DNA of 64,000 bases, from positions 6,185 to 70,184 of the forward strand of contig NZ_JBJGDW010000015.1 of assembly GCF_045062605.1 (NCBI RefSeq), given 5' to 3'. Below are positions 1 through 8,931 of the stretch, piece by piece. Position numbers and translations under genes: made by a program. Within the stretch, counting starts at the first letter, position 1, and every line of letters starts with the position of its first letter. The DNA is from Deinococcus sp045062605. Lineage in GTDB: Bacteria; Deinococcota; Deinococci; Deinococcales; Deinococcaceae. The notes beneath the pieces are model-generated. The model saw only the letters and a program-made list of their open reading frames with translations. It was not told the DNA's origin and did no database searches.

Positions 1-4
1 GGGC

Positions 5-1141
5 ATGTCATCCCCATCCAATCAATCTGACCTGCAACCTGACCTGAAGGCCATGCTCAGCGACCTGCGAATCCTGGTGGACATCGAGTCCCCGTCCACC
101 GATCTGGCGGCCATCTGCCGCGTCATGGACGTGGTAGAGCGCTGGGCACTCGACCTGGGTGCGGAAACGCACGCGCTGCCCGGCGGCACCCGGCTGTTCA
201 ACTTTGGCGCGGCCCATCAGGTCAACGCTGCCGACGCACAGCCAATTCTGGTGCTGGCGCATGCCGATACCGTCTGGCCGCACGGCACGCTGCAAACGAT
301 GCCGTGGCGCGAGGACGGAGACCGGCTGTACGGCCCCGGTACCTACGACATGAAAGCTGGAATCGTGGGGCTGTTTCACGCGCTGCGTGCCCTGAACCAC
401 CAGTGGCCCAGGGGCGGCGTGCAGGTGCTGCTCTCGCCGGACGAGGAAACTGGCAGTGCCAGCAGCCGCGCGCACATCGAGGCTGCCGCTGGCAACGCAC
501 GCGCCGTGCTGGTGGTGGAACCCCCAGTGGCCGACAGCCACAACCTCAAGACCGGGCGCAAGGGCACCGGCCACTTCTCGTTGCACTTTCAGGGCATTTC
601 CAGCCACGCCGGAAACAAGCCAGAAGAGGGAGCCAGCGCCATCACCGCCGCCGCAAAGGCCGTGCTGGAAGTGCAGGCCCTGGCCCGCCCGGAGACCGGC
701 ACCACCATCAGTGTCGGGCTGATCCGGGGGGGCAGCGCCGTCAACGTGGTGCCCGCCGAGTGCGTGCTGGATATCGATCTGCGGGTTTCCACGCTGGCCG
801 AGGCCGAGCGTGTCACGGCGGCGGTGCAGGCCATGACCCCGGACGATCCACGTGTCAAGCTGACCATTCTGGGCGGCCTGAACCGTCCCCCCTTCGAGCA
901 GGGCGGCGGCAGCCTGGGGCTGTTCGAGCGGGCGCAGACTGCCGCGCAGAGCCTGGGCTTCACGCTGGGCCACGAATTCGTGGGTGGTGGCAGCGACGGC
1001 AATTTTACCGCGCCGCTGTCGCCCACGCTGGACGGCCTAGGCGCACCCGGCGACGGCGCGCACGCCAGCCACGAGCACATCCGCCTGGACCGCTGGCCGG
1101 ACCATGTGCGCCTGCTGACCCGCCTGCTGCAAGAGGTCTGA
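5..1141 (+). CDS. M20 family metallopeptidase (glutamate carboxypeptidase-like)
   Basis: 378 aa. Zinc-dependent exopeptidase or deacylase of the M20 family, closest in look to carboxypeptidase G2/ArgE-type enzymes. Metal and catalytic residues of the family are visible: HAD at 86-88, D115 in YDMKAG, E147-E148 in PDEETGS, E172 in VVEPP, a GGGSDGNF loop and a C-terminal histidine (H353 or H356). The dimerisation (lid) domain sits roughly at residues 185-300. The ATG lies at the very edge of the window, so an upstream start cannot be excluded. The true substrate cannot be told from sequence. Confidence 0.85.
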   Translation: MSSPSNQSDLQPDLKAMLSDLRILVDIESPSTDLAAICRVMDVVERWALDLGAETHALPGGTRLFNFGAAHQVNAADAQPILVLAHADTVWPHGTLQTMPWREDGDRLYGPGTYDMKAGIVGLFHALRALNHQWPRGGVQVLLSPDEETGSASSRAHIEAAAGNARAVLVVEPPVADSHNLKTGRKGTGHFSLHFQGISSHAGNKPEEGASAITAAAKAVLEVQALARPETGTTISVGLIRGGSAVNVVPAECVLDIDLRVSTLAEAERVTAAVQAMTPDDPRVKLTILGGLNRPPFEQGGGSLGLFERAQTAAQSLGFTLGHEFVGGGSDGNFTAPLSPTLDGLGAPGDGAHASHEHIRLDRWPDHVRLLTRLLQEV

Positions 1142-1186
1142 GCCTCCGCGCCCGCCGTCCCTTTTCCGCCCACCCCAGGAGACCTC

Positions 1187-1483
1187 ATGTTTAACCTGTT
1201 CCGCAAACCGCCCGCCAACCCCAACGTCAAGCAGGACGACGCCCAGACCTTCCGCGTCCGCGTCCGCACACTCAGGCACGGCGAGATCGTCGAATTCCGC
1301 TTCACCAAGGGCGCGCACATCGGCATCGACGACGATGGCAACTATGTGTTCCGCAAGCCGGTGATCTCGCCGCAGCATCTGGACCGGGGAGAACTGGTGG
1401 TGCAGTTCAACAACCGCTACCAGGTGCTGTCCACCAGCGGGGACGGCGTGGAGTTCGTGCCTGTGAACGAATGGGAGGACTGA
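1187..1483 (+). CDS. Conserved-type hypothetical protein, 98 aa
   Basis: Small soluble protein beginning MFNLFRKPPA, with a strong ribosome site (AGGAG) 6-7 bases before the ATG. Composition is mixed beta-strand and charged, with no membrane segment or recognised motif. It lies 45 bases after the peptidase gene and 4 bases before the next gene, so the three may be cotranscribed. Function unknown. Confidence 0.7.
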   Translation: MFNLFRKPPANPNVKQDDAQTFRVRVRTLRHGEIVEFRFTKGAHIGIDDDGNYVFRKPVISPQHLDRGELVVQFNNRYQVLSTSGDGVEFVPVNEWED

Positions 1484-1487
1484 GGCC

Positions 1488-1961
1488 GTGACCGCCGAAC
1501 CTCACCCGCTGGCCCTGCTGCGCGCCGAGGCCCAGACTGCGACGGTGTCGGAAGTTCGCCGCGAACTGGACGATCTGAGTGCCGGGTTTTTTGGGGTGCT
1601 GGATTCGGCCCACTGGGGCGCGGGAGCCGAGGACACCCTGCACGGCAGCATCGGCATGGGGCGCAAGATGGGCATGGAGATGCGGATCGGACTGGGCGAC
1701 GAGTGGGGCGGCCTGCCCTTCCGCAAAACTGCCCCGCTGGCCGAGATGACCCTGCTGGAGCTGCTGGCCGAGGCGCGTGCGGGCCGCGAACACCTGCTGC
1801 TGGTGCTGGACGAGTTGCTACGGGCAGCCCAGACCAGGGAAATCCGGGCGTGGTGCTACGGCGAGGAAGTGCCGCCCGAAATTTACATCCTGGGCCTGCG
1901 CCGCCGCCTGAGCGCGCTGGACGGACGGGTGGCCGGGGAACGAAACGTCGCTGGAGAGTAG
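1488..1961 (+). CDS. Hypothetical helical protein, 157 aa
   Basis: GTG start directly after the previous gene's stop. The sequence is mostly alpha-helical with a glycine/methionine-rich stretch (GMGRKMGMEMRIG) near residues 56-68. I do not recognise the family; the helical layout loosely recalls DinB-like bundles but no metal triad is evident. Probably in the operon of the preceding gene. Confidence 0.6.
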   Translation: MTAEPHPLALLRAEAQTATVSEVRRELDDLSAGFFGVLDSAHWGAGAEDTLHGSIGMGRKMGMEMRIGLGDEWGGLPFRKTAPLAEMTLLELLAEARAGREHLLLVLDELLRAAQTREIRAWCYGEEVPPEIYILGLRRRLSALDGRVAGERNVAGE

Positions 1962-2052
1962 TTCCATCCTGTCCCTATTTTCTCCTATGCTGAACGCCGG
2001 GTCATTCAAGTACTCACGTCGGGGCCTGCGGCGCGGCCTCCAGGGAGAAGCT

Positions 2053-4461
2053 ATGCAGGATTACGAGAAGCTCGGCGCGTTTTACCTCGGCAAGGCAGTG
2101 GACGGCGGAACAGGGGCAGTCACCGATGAATTGCTGCTGTACGACAGCGCTGATCTGACCACCCACGCCGTCATCATCGGCATGACCGGGAGCGGCAAGA
2201 CCGGGCTGGGGCTGGGGCTGATCGAGGAAGCGGCGATGGACGGCATTCCGGTGCTGGCCGTCGATCCCAAGGGCGATCTGGCAAACCTGCTGCTGACCTT
2301 CCCGGACCTCGCGCCCGCCGATTTCCGTCCGTGGGTGGATGAATCCGAGGCCACGCGCGGCGGCATCACCCCTGATGAACTGGCCACGCAGAAGGCGGCC
2401 ATGTGGCAAAAGGGGCTGGCCGACTGGGGCCAGAGCGGCGAACGCATCCGCGCGCTGAAGGAGAAAGCCGATTTCGCGGTCTACACCCCCGGCAGCAGCG
2501 CGGGCCGCCCGATCAGCGTGTTGAAAGGGTTTGACGCCCCACCGCCGGAAATCATGGACGACGCTGACGCCCTGCGCGAGCGCATCGGCGGCACTGTGAG
2601 CGGTTTGCTGGGCCTGCTGGGCATCGACGCCGATCCGCTACGTTCGCGCGAGCATGTGCTGCTGTCCACGCTACTCTCTCATGCCTGGGCTGAAGGGCGC
2701 ACGCTGGACATGGCCGGAATGATCGCCGGAATCCAGACGCCGCCGTTCACGCAGATCGGGGTGATGGGCGTGGACGCCTTTTACCCGCCCAAAGACCGTT
2801 TTGACCTCGCCATGAGCCTGAACAACCTGCTGGCCTCGCCGGGCTTCGCGGTCTGGACGCAGGGCGAACCGCTGGACGTGGGCCGTTTCCTGTTCACGCC
2901 GGAGGGCAAGCCGCGCGTCTCGATCATGAACATCGCCCACCTGAACGACTCCGAGCGGATGTTTTTTGTGAGTATGTTGCTCAACGCTGTGCTGAGCTGG
3001 ATGCGGACGCAGTCCGGGACGAGTTCTCTGCGGGCGCTGCTGTACATGGATGAAATCGCTGGATTCTTTCCGCCAAACGGCAATCCGCCCAGCAAACCGC
3101 CGATGCTGACGCTGCTCAAGCAGGCCCGCGCTTTTGGCCTGGGCGTGACGCTGGCGACGCAGAACCCCGTCGATCTGGATTACAAGGGCCTGAGCAACAC
3201 CGGAACGTGGATGATTGGCCGCCTCCAGACCGACAACGACAAGGCCCGCGTGCTGGAGGCGCTTCAGGGCGCGTCTGCCGGGCAGGAGGCCATGAGCAGG
3301 GCCGAGCTGGACAAGCTGCTGTCGGGCCTGGGCAAACGCGTCTTCCTGATGCACAACGTCCACGACGCCCGCCCCACGCTGTTCACGACGCGCTGGACCA
3401 TGAGTTATCTGGCGGGGCCGATCACCGGGAGTCAGATACGGAAGCTGGCGCAGGGGAAGGTTGATGGTGGACAGTTGATGGTTGATGGAAAAACAGCGCC
3501 CCCTCTATCAACCATCAACCTTCAACCACCTACGGCGGCAAAGCCACTCCTCCCCCCCGGCGTCACCGAGGTCTACATTCCCACCACCGAGACGGGCGTG
3601 ACCTACCACCCGCACCTGCTGGCGGTGGCGAATGTGCGCTACAGCAACCTGAAAGCGAAGGTGGACGTGAGCGGCACATTGCCGCTGGCGCTGGAGGTGG
3701 GCAACGGCCCGATTTCCGTGAACTGGGCCGACGCGGCGGAACTGCCCGTGAACCCGGCCACGCTGGAGAAGTCGGCGAACGACGACGCGAGCTTTGCAGA
3801 GATTCCCGCGCCACTGCTGGACGCCAAGAACTATCCGAAATGGAGCAAGGAGGCTGCCAGGTACGTGGCCGCCAGCAAGCCGCTGACGCTGTGGCAGGAC
3901 CCGTCCAGCGGCGTGATGAGTTCTCCGGGCGAATCTGAAGGCGACTTTCGGGCACGGGCCAGCCACGCCGGACGCGAGGCGCGGGATGCGGCGGTGCAGA
4001 AGCTGCGGGCCAAGTACGCCTCGAAGGTTGCCACCCTGCAAACCCGGCTGGAACGCGCGCAGATGAAGGTGGGACAGCAGCAGGCACAGGCCCAACAGGC
4101 GCAGCTCCAGACCGCCATGAATGTAGGTGTGGGCGTGCTGGGCGCATTGTTTGGCGGCGGGCGCAGAACCACAGCCCTCCGCAGCGGCGTCTCTGGCGTG
4201 GGCCGCTCCATGCGCGAGGGGCAGGACGTGCAGGCCGCACAGGCAGAGTGGGCGCAGGTTTCCCAGCAGATGCAGGACCTGCAAAACCAGGTTCAGGCCG
4301 AGGTGGACGCGCTGAGCGGAATCTCAGGTGGGGAACTGGAACGCGTCGAGATTCGCGCCAAAGCGGCAGATGTCAGCATTCCGCTGATCGCGCTGGCGTG
4401 GCTGCCTTTTGTCTCCGAGAACGGGGCGTTGCGGGCGGCCTGGGCGGGGGCGGAGGGATAG
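2053..4461 (+). CDS. HerA/DUF853-type helicase-like ATPase
   Basis: 802 aa from the ATG at 2053, chosen because GGGAGAAG lies just upstream; an in-frame ATG at 1987 lacks such a site. Walker A GMTGSGKT is at residues 43-50 and a Walker B-like LLYMDEIAGFF is near residue 330, in the arrangement of the VirB4/HerA-FtsK superfamily, specifically the DUF853 branch (putative DNA-translocating ATPase). The C-terminal third is rich in K/R/Q coiled coil followed by a glycine-rich segment and a short tail. An unusual inverted repeat is inserted in frame near residues 469-492 (see repeat). Physiological role unknown. Confidence 0.85.
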   Translation: MQDYEKLGAFYLGKAVDGGTGAVTDELLLYDSADLTTHAVIIGMTGSGKTGLGLGLIEEAAMDGIPVLAVDPKGDLANLLLTFPDLAPADFRPWVDESEATRGGITPDELATQKAAMWQKGLADWGQSGERIRALKEKADFAVYTPGSSAGRPISVLKGFDAPPPEIMDDADALRERIGGTVSGLLGLLGIDADPLRSREHVLLSTLLSHAWAEGRTLDMAGMIAGIQTPPFTQIGVMGVDAFYPPKDRFDLAMSLNNLLASPGFAVWTQGEPLDVGRFLFTPEGKPRVSIMNIAHLNDSERMFFVSMLLNAVLSWMRTQSGTSSLRALLYMDEIAGFFPPNGNPPSKPPMLTLLKQARAFGLGVTLATQNPVDLDYKGLSNTGTWMIGRLQTDNDKARVLEALQGASAGQEAMSRAELDKLLSGLGKRVFLMHNVHDARPTLFTTRWTMSYLAGPITGSQIRKLAQGKVDGGQLMVDGKTAPPLSTINLQPPTAAKPLLPPGVTEVYIPTTETGVTYHPHLLAVANVRYSNLKAKVDVSGTLPLALEVGNGPISVNWADAAELPVNPATLEKSANDDASFAEIPAPLLDAKNYPKWSKEAARYVAASKPLTLWQDPSSGVMSSPGESEGDFRARASHAGREARDAAVQKLRAKYASKVATLQTRLERAQMKVGQQQAQAQQAQLQTAMNVGVGVLGALFGGGRRTTALRSGVSGVGRSMREGQDVQAAQAEWAQVSQQMQDLQNQVQAEVDALSGISGGELERVEIRAKAADVSIPLIALAWLPFVSENGALRAAWAGAEG
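3459..3530. repeat. Heptad-based inverted repeat inside the HerA-like gene
   Basis: Left arm is made of GGTTGAT-like heptamers, right arm of ATCAACC-like heptamers. A 13-bp perfect inverted pair lies at 3474-3486 and 3507-3519 with a 20-base loop. It is translated in frame as a low-complexity linker (VDGGQLMVDGK...). Similar heptad repeats occur between genes at 6468 and 6887. Confidence 0.7.
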
Positions 4462-4534
4462 GGGTAGGGGTAGGAGCGCACGCCAGAGCAGAACGCCGCC
4501 GGACAGTCCTCTTCCGGTGGCGTTCCCTTGTCGC

Positions 4535-4750
4535 TTACGCCGCAGGCTGAAGCTGCCGCTGGTCCGAGCGCGGCGCGATGATCCACAGCGCAGCGTAGGC
4601 CAGGGTCACCGGGGGAATGCAGACGGCCACCACTGCTGCCGCCACCCGCAACAGCATTAGGTCCACCTGCGGAGCGTAGAGGCGTTGCAGGCCCGCCACC
4701 ACGCCGCCGAGAACTTTCCTGTCCATGTCGCGAATCAGTTTCTTTTCCAT
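4535..4750 (-). CDS. PspC domain membrane protein
   Basis: 71 aa. The N-terminal KLIRDMDRKVLGGVVAGL is the classic PspC domain start, followed by a long hydrophobic segment (residues 33-62). PspC proteins act in envelope stress responses as membrane sensors or toxin-like regulators; stand-alone short forms are common. Single gene, transcribed against its neighbours. Confidence 0.85.
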   Translation of the reverse strand: MEKKLIRDMDRKVLGGVVAGLQRLYAPQVDLMLLRVAAAVVAVCIPPVTLAYAALWIIAPRSDQRQLQPAA

Positions 4751-4841
4751 ACGCGCAGTCTGCCCTCAGCGTGAACCGTGCGAAACAGCCTTTTGGTGGA
4801 CGGTTTTTCTCCATCCAAAGTTGTGAATCTAAAGTTGTGGT

Positions 4842-5327
4842 TCATGGCTCCAGGCTCAGCGTGCAGTGTCCCAGCTTCAACTCGGCGCTGGCCTCGGCGC
4901 GGTCTGCGGGCGTGCTGGCCACCTTGAAGATGGCCAGGGCAGCCTCAAGCAGGGGCGGCAGATTTTCCAGTGGGGCGGCAGCCAGTACGCCCTCAAATGC
5001 CTTTCCTTGCAGCGGGCCGATATACGCGCAGGCCAGTGCCAGTCCACCGTCCTGGGCGTCGGCAAAGTCCAAGGCGATCAAGGAGGAATTTTTCTGATCC
5101 AGCAGCAGCACGCCCCGGTCCGCACGGTAGGTGGCGGGCGTCCCCGTGGGTGGCTGGGAGCTAAGGCGCAATGTGGTCTGGAACAGCTCACCTTCCGCCG
5201 TCGTGCCGCTCAGGGTCCAGACCTGGCCCGGCTGAATGGGGCTGAGCGGCAGCGGTGCGGGCAACTGGGCCAAGCCTCCTGTCCAGGCCGTGCAGGAAAC
5301 GAGCAAGAGGGCCAGGGGCAGACGCAT
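4842..5327 (-). CDS. Secreted hypothetical protein
   Basis: 161 aa with an N-terminal signal peptide (MRLPLALLLVSCTAWTG). The cysteine at residue 12 could be a lipobox (LLVSC), but the fit is imperfect. The mature part is predicted beta-rich with two further cysteines. No family recognised. Divergent from the dsRNA-binding-domain gene. Confidence 0.65.
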   Translation of the reverse strand: MRLPLALLLVSCTAWTGGLAQLPAPLPLSPIQPGQVWTLSGTTAEGELFQTTLRLSSQPPTGTPATYRADRGVLLLDQKNSSLIALDFADAQDGGLALACAYIGPLQGKAFEGVLAAAPLENLPPLLEAALAIFKVASTPADRAEASAELKLGHCTLSLEP

Positions 5328-5364
5328 GGCCCAGGCTAACGCGCCCCACCCTGTCAGACGCTAT

Positions 5365-5380
5365 GCCCTAATCTGGGGCC
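5365..5380 (+). promoter_or_regulatory. Leaderless-type -10 box before 5381
   Basis: TAATCT ends 6 bases before the ATG at 5381, matching the spacing seen at several other starts in this window. The -35 box is not obvious. Confidence 0.4.
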
Positions 5381-5797
5381 ATGAATGCCAAGGGTGAATT
5401 GATCGCGCGGCTGGTGGGGCAGGGGCAGGGTGCGCCGATCTTCGAGGCCGTATCGCACGGCCCGGCGCATGAACGTCTGTTCCGGGTGCAGGTGATCGCC
5501 AGCGGGCGTGTGCTGGGTGTGGGCGGCGAGGGCCGCAGCAAGAAGGACGCCGAACGATTGGCAGCGGAATCGGCCATGCGGGCGCTGGACGGCGTCAGCG
5601 AGGCGGAGTTGCCTGAAGACGAGACAGAAGCTCCCGCCCGCTGGCCGATCTATTCCGGCGTGCTGGAAGCCGCGCTGGAAACGGCCCTGGAACTCTCTTC
5701 CGACGACGCCACATTGGACGAGGTGCGCGCCGACGCCGCCCGCCTGTACCGTGATCTGCTGGGCGAACTGGGCCACGGCCCAGAGCAGGACGGATGA
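5381..5797 (+). CDS. Double-stranded RNA-binding-domain protein
   Basis: 138 aa. Residues 1-70 look like a dsRBD: an alpha-beta-beta-beta-alpha layout ending in GEGRSKKDAERLAAESAMRA, the typical last helix with its conserved KKDAE. The C-terminal half is acidic helix. It resembles the C-terminal domain of RNase III without the nuclease. Overlaps the HAD gene by 4 bases (ATGA). Confidence 0.75.
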   Translation: MNAKGELIARLVGQGQGAPIFEAVSHGPAHERLFRVQVIASGRVLGVGGEGRSKKDAERLAAESAMRALDGVSEAELPEDETEAPARWPIYSGVLEAALETALELSSDDATLDEVRADAARLYRDLLGELGHGPEQDG

Positions 5798-6456
5798 GCT
5801 GGCCGTGGCGTCCGGCGGGCGTGCTGTTCGACATGGACGGCGTGCTGACCGCCAACAACGCCTTCCACCGTCAGGCGTGGCAGGAGGTGGCCGCCGAGGT
5901 GCTGGGCCTCAACCTAAGCGAACACGATCTGGATACCAAGGTGGACGGCGGGCGCAACCCGGAAATCATCGAGCGCCTGACCGGAAAGTACCCGGGCGCC
6001 GAGCTGATCTCGCGCTTCCACGAGGCCAAGGAAGGGCGTTACCGCGATCTGGCCTTCGGGAAGATGCAGGAAGTCGCGGGCCTCAGCGCCTACCTGGACG
6101 TGCTGGCAGCGCGCGGCATTCCCTACAGTCTGGTCACCAGCGCGGACCGCGTGAACGTGGAATTCGGCATGAAGGCGCTGGGCCTGGGCGAACGCTTCGG
6201 GACGCGCGTGCTGGGCGAGGATGTCACGCACGGCAAACCCCACCCGGAGCCGTTCCTGCTGGGCGCACAGCGGCTGGGCCTGAACGCCGCCGACTGTCTG
6301 GCCCACGAGGACGCCGTGAACGGGGTTAAAAGTGCTGCCGGGGCAGGCTGCCGTGTCGTGGCACTGACCACCACCTCCTCCGAAAAAGTATTGCTGGAGG
6401 CGGGTGCAGAGTTGGCGGTGGCTGACTTTACGGGCTGGGCTGCATGGCTCGGGTGA
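5794..6456 (+). CDS. HAD-superfamily hydrolase, beta-phosphoglucomutase-like
   Basis: 220 aa. HAD motif I is FDMDGVL (residues 12-18), motif II the TS in SLVTSAD, motif III K in THGKPHPEPF, motif IV HEDAVNG. The helical cap between motifs I and II is typical of beta-phosphoglucomutase or sugar-phosphatase subgroups. Start codon overlaps the stop of the dsRBD gene, so the two are translationally coupled. Exact substrate not determined. Confidence 0.85.
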   Translation: MSWPWRPAGVLFDMDGVLTANNAFHRQAWQEVAAEVLGLNLSEHDLDTKVDGGRNPEIIERLTGKYPGAELISRFHEAKEGRYRDLAFGKMQEVAGLSAYLDVLAARGIPYSLVTSADRVNVEFGMKALGLGERFGTRVLGEDVTHGKPHPEPFLLGAQRLGLNAADCLAHEDAVNGVKSAAGAGCRVVALTTTSSEKVLLEAGAELAVADFTGWAAWLG

Positions 6457-6467
6457 GGAGGGTTATG

Positions 6468-6542
6468 GGGCGTAGGTTGTGGGTTGTGGGGAAAACCGTT
6501 CTCAGTCCCGTTCCACACCCCACAATCCACAGCCCACAACCT
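6468..6542. repeat. Heptad-type inverted repeat upstream of the YraN gene
   Basis: Arms built from GGTTGTG heptamers at 6474-6489 and their complement at 6521-6541, with about 30 bases between. It fills the whole gap between the HAD and YraN genes and ends at the likely TTG start of the latter. Confidence 0.65.
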
Positions 6543-6886
6543 TGAAAGGCGCAGACGCCGAGGACCGCGCCGCTGCCCACCTGCTCACGCTGGGCCGCGA
6601 GGTTCTGGCGCGCAATTACCGCATTCCTGGCGGCGAGATCGACATCGTTTCCCGCGATTCGGATGCAACTCTTATTTTCACCGAGGTCCGCCAGCGCCGC
6701 CAGACCCGCTACGGCAGCGCTGCCGAGAGCGTCACGCCGCGCAAGCTGGCGCTGATGCACCGCGCCGCGCTGGAATACCTGACCCGCGAAATGGGCCGTG
6801 ACGATCTGCCCTGCCGTCTGGAAGTGCTGACCATCGACGGTCTGGCACAAACGGGGGAAATTCAGTTGCTGGACGTGGAGGGATGA
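6542..6886 (+). CDS. YraN/UPF0102 family nuclease-like protein
   Basis: 114 aa from a TTG at 6542, which gives the usual family length; the longer GTG at 6479 would translate the upstream repeat. Family hallmarks: GREVLARNYRIPGGEIDIVSR near the start and FTEVRQRR, corresponding to the D...ExK core of the restriction-endonuclease fold (here D40-region and E-V-R, with R in the usual lysine place). Often found near DNA-processing genes. Role in cells unclear. Confidence 0.8.
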   Translation: MKGADAEDRAAAHLLTLGREVLARNYRIPGGEIDIVSRDSDATLIFTEVRQRRQTRYGSAAESVTPRKLALMHRAALEYLTREMGRDDLPCRLEVLTIDGLAQTGEIQLLDVEG

Positions 6887-6925
6887 ATTGGGTTGTGGGC
6901 TGTGGGTTGTAGGGTTCGGGAAAAG
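6887..6925. repeat. Heptad repeat half-copy
   Basis: GGTTGTGGGCTGTGGGTTGT just after the YraN stop repeats the left arm of the 6468 element without a matching right arm. Confidence 0.5.
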
Positions 6926-6945
6926 CTCAAACCGCGCCCCGGCCC

Positions 6946-8214
6946 CTAGCCCATCGACTCCGTGAAAATTCGCGCCAGATCGTCCGCCGTGGGCGTGCGT
7001 GGGGCGACGTTCAGCAAACGCTGTTGCTTGAGCGCTCCATCCACCAGCGCGGGAATATCGGATTCGTCGTAGCCGAACTCGCGCACGCCCAGCGGAGCCT
7101 GAATGTCATGCATCAGCGAGAGCAGGGCGTCGGGCAGGGCGTTCCGGTCACCCGGTTCATACGTCTGCCCGGTCAGCATGGAGGCCGCCTGGATGTGCCG
7201 TGCCGGATCACTGTCAAAGGTGAAGCGGAAGGCGGCGGGCGCGGTGACGATCACGCTGAAGCCGTGCGGCACAAAGTTCTTGTCGCCCGGATAGCCAGGG
7301 TGGCGGTACTCGTGTTTCAGGCCCGCAATCGGGTAGGCGCAGGCGTGCGGGATATGCACCCCCGCCGAACCGAAGCCCACGCCCGCCATCGTGGCGCTGA
7401 GCATCATGGCTCCCCTCGCCTCGCTGTCCTCGGCGTCCTGCACGGCGCGGCGCAGATACTGACCGCCGTTGCGGATGGCCTGGGCGGACCACAGGTCGGC
7501 CACCGGATTGCTGCCCTGATAGGGCGGACGCTCTCCGGGCGTGGCGGGACGCGGGCGGCTGGTGTACGGACGGCTCAGGAAACTCTCGGCGGCGTGACAG
7601 ACCACATCCAGCCCCGCCGAGGCGATCACGGCGGCGGGGGCGCTGCGGGTCAGTTCCGGGTCCACGATGGCCTGTGTGGGCCGCATGCTGCGGTGGCTGA
7701 TGCCGGTCTTGATCTTCAGTTCGGGCAAGTCGAGGATGGCGACGGTGGTGGCCTCCGAGCCGCTGCCGGGCGTGGTGGGGATGGCGAGGAGGGGGCGCAG
7801 CGGCCCGGCAGGCTGACGGCCCTCGCCCACGGGTGCGTTCACGTATTCCATGATCCCGCCCCCGTCCGAGATCACCAGATTCGCCACTTTGGCCGTGTCG
7901 ATGGCGCTACCTCCGCCCAGCGCAGCGAAGGCGTCGGCATTGGCTTCACGCGCCGCCGCCACCGCCCGCTCGAAGGAGGCCAGCGTCGGTTCGGTTTCCA
8001 CATCCGAATAGAGGGTGACTTCTATTCCCTCGGCCCGGATGCTGTTCAGCACGGCTTCGGCCAGCCCCAGCCTCAGCACCTCGGGATCAACCACAAAAAA
8101 CACGCGCCGCGCTCCCAGCCGCCGCAACTCCCAGCCCGTTTCCAGAGCCGCGCCCGGCCCGAACTTGACTGGCGTGGCCTCGACGGTAAAAATCCTCTCC
8201 CGTTCGTCATTCAT
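6946..8214 (-). CDS. Iron-containing alcohol dehydrogenase, HOT/ADHFE1-type
   Basis: 422 aa. N-terminal Rossmann-like part with GGGSAIDTAK at 100-109 and PTTPGSGSE at 146-154 (nucleotide binding). Metal ligands predicted as D203, H207 (GLDVVCHAAE), H290 (GVHIPHACAYP) and H317 (VPHGF). The HIPHACAYPIAGLKHEY region and length match hydroxyacid-oxoacid transhydrogenases rather than short-chain alcohol dehydrogenases. Likely interconverts 4-hydroxybutyrate-type hydroxyacids with 2-oxoacids. Single gene. Confidence 0.85.
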   Translation of the reverse strand: MNDERERIFTVEATPVKFGPGAALETGWELRRLGARRVFFVVDPEVLRLGLAEAVLNSIRAEGIEVTLYSDVETEPTLASFERAVAAAREANADAFAALGGGSAIDTAKVANLVISDGGGIMEYVNAPVGEGRQPAGPLRPLLAIPTTPGSGSEATTVAILDLPELKIKTGISHRSMRPTQAIVDPELTRSAPAAVIASAGLDVVCHAAESFLSRPYTSRPRPATPGERPPYQGSNPVADLWSAQAIRNGGQYLRRAVQDAEDSEARGAMMLSATMAGVGFGSAGVHIPHACAYPIAGLKHEYRHPGYPGDKNFVPHGFSVIVTAPAAFRFTFDSDPARHIQAASMLTGQTYEPGDRNALPDALLSLMHDIQAPLGVREFGYDESDIPALVDGALKQQRLLNVAPRTPTADDLARIFTESMG

Positions 8215-8248
8215 GGTTTGCCCCCTGATGGGACCGACTGTAGCAAGT

Positions 8249-8267
8249 GGGCCGTAGTCTGGGCGGC
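8249..8267 (+). promoter_or_regulatory. Leaderless-type -10 box before the YjbQ gene
   Basis: TAGTCT sits 7 bases before the ATG at 8268; no ribosome site precedes this ATG. This supports starting at 8268 rather than at the in-frame GTG at 8247. Confidence 0.4.
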
Positions 8268-8687
8268 ATGTGGCACCAGCGTGACCTGACCCTCAAGCCC
8301 CACCCGCGCGGCTTTCACCTGATCACGCGCGAGGTGGTCTCGGCCCTGCCCGAACTCGCCGGGATTCGGGTGGGCCTGCTGCATGTCTTTATCCAGCACA
8401 CCTCCGCCAGCCTGACCGTCAGCGAGAACGCCAGCCCCGACGTGCGGCGCGACTTCGAGCGGTATTTCAACCACGCCGTTCCCGATGGCTGGGCCAGCTT
8501 TGAACATAGGCTGGAGGGCGACGACGATATGGCCGCGCACATCAAGGCCAGCGTGCTGGGCGCAGGCCTGAGCCTGCCTGTGCGGGACGGGCGGCTGGCG
8601 CTGGGAACGTGGCAGGGCGTCTACCTGTGCGAACACCGAAACAGCGGCGGCGCGCGGCGGCTCGTGCTGACGTTGATGGGAGAGTAG
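8268..8687 (+). CDS. YjbQ family protein (secondary thiamine-phosphate synthase type)
   Basis: 139 aa, the full family length. Signature segments: HVFIQHTSASLTVSEN near residues 43-58, and the C-terminal LGTWQGVYLCEHR. Members show weak thiamine-phosphate synthase activity in vitro; the true role is unsettled. Divergent from the alcohol dehydrogenase. Confidence 0.9.
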   Translation: MWHQRDLTLKPHPRGFHLITREVVSALPELAGIRVGLLHVFIQHTSASLTVSENASPDVRRDFERYFNHAVPDGWASFEHRLEGDDDMAAHIKASVLGAGLSLPVRDGRLALGTWQGVYLCEHRNSGGARRLVLTLMGE

Positions 8688-8710
8688 AAACAGTTGTCTG
8701 GGTGGCCGTC

Positions 8711-8849
8711 TGCGGTTTAACCCCTCAGTCTGCTTCGCAGCCAGCTCCCCTTAAAGGGAGCCGAGGAGCGCAACTGGCCGGGCAATTCCACACCTCTTGC
8801 CTCCCTTTTGAGGGGAGGTGGCGCGAAGCGCCGGAGGGGTCAAACCGCA
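8711..8849. repeat. MITE-like element with 16-bp terminal inverted repeats
   Basis: The ends TGCGGTTTAACCCCTC and its near-perfect complement (15 of 16) enclose 139 bp with two internal hairpins (CTCCCCTTAAAGGGAG and CTCCCTTTTGAGGGGAG). It occupies most of the 345-base gap between the YjbQ gene and purA; nothing coding is seen there. Confidence 0.7.
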
Positions 8850-8931
8850 ATCAACCCGCACAGAACATGACCAGTCAACCTACCCCTACACAACCTCACC
8901 CCCCGCCAACCCCCATCCGTTAAGCTGAATT

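Noticed and set aside
7024..8289. 421-codon open frame antisense to the alcohol dehydrogenase
   Set aside because: It mirrors a clear enzyme gene; high GC makes long antisense frames common, and its translation is low-complexity (H/R/G/Q-rich) with no motif.
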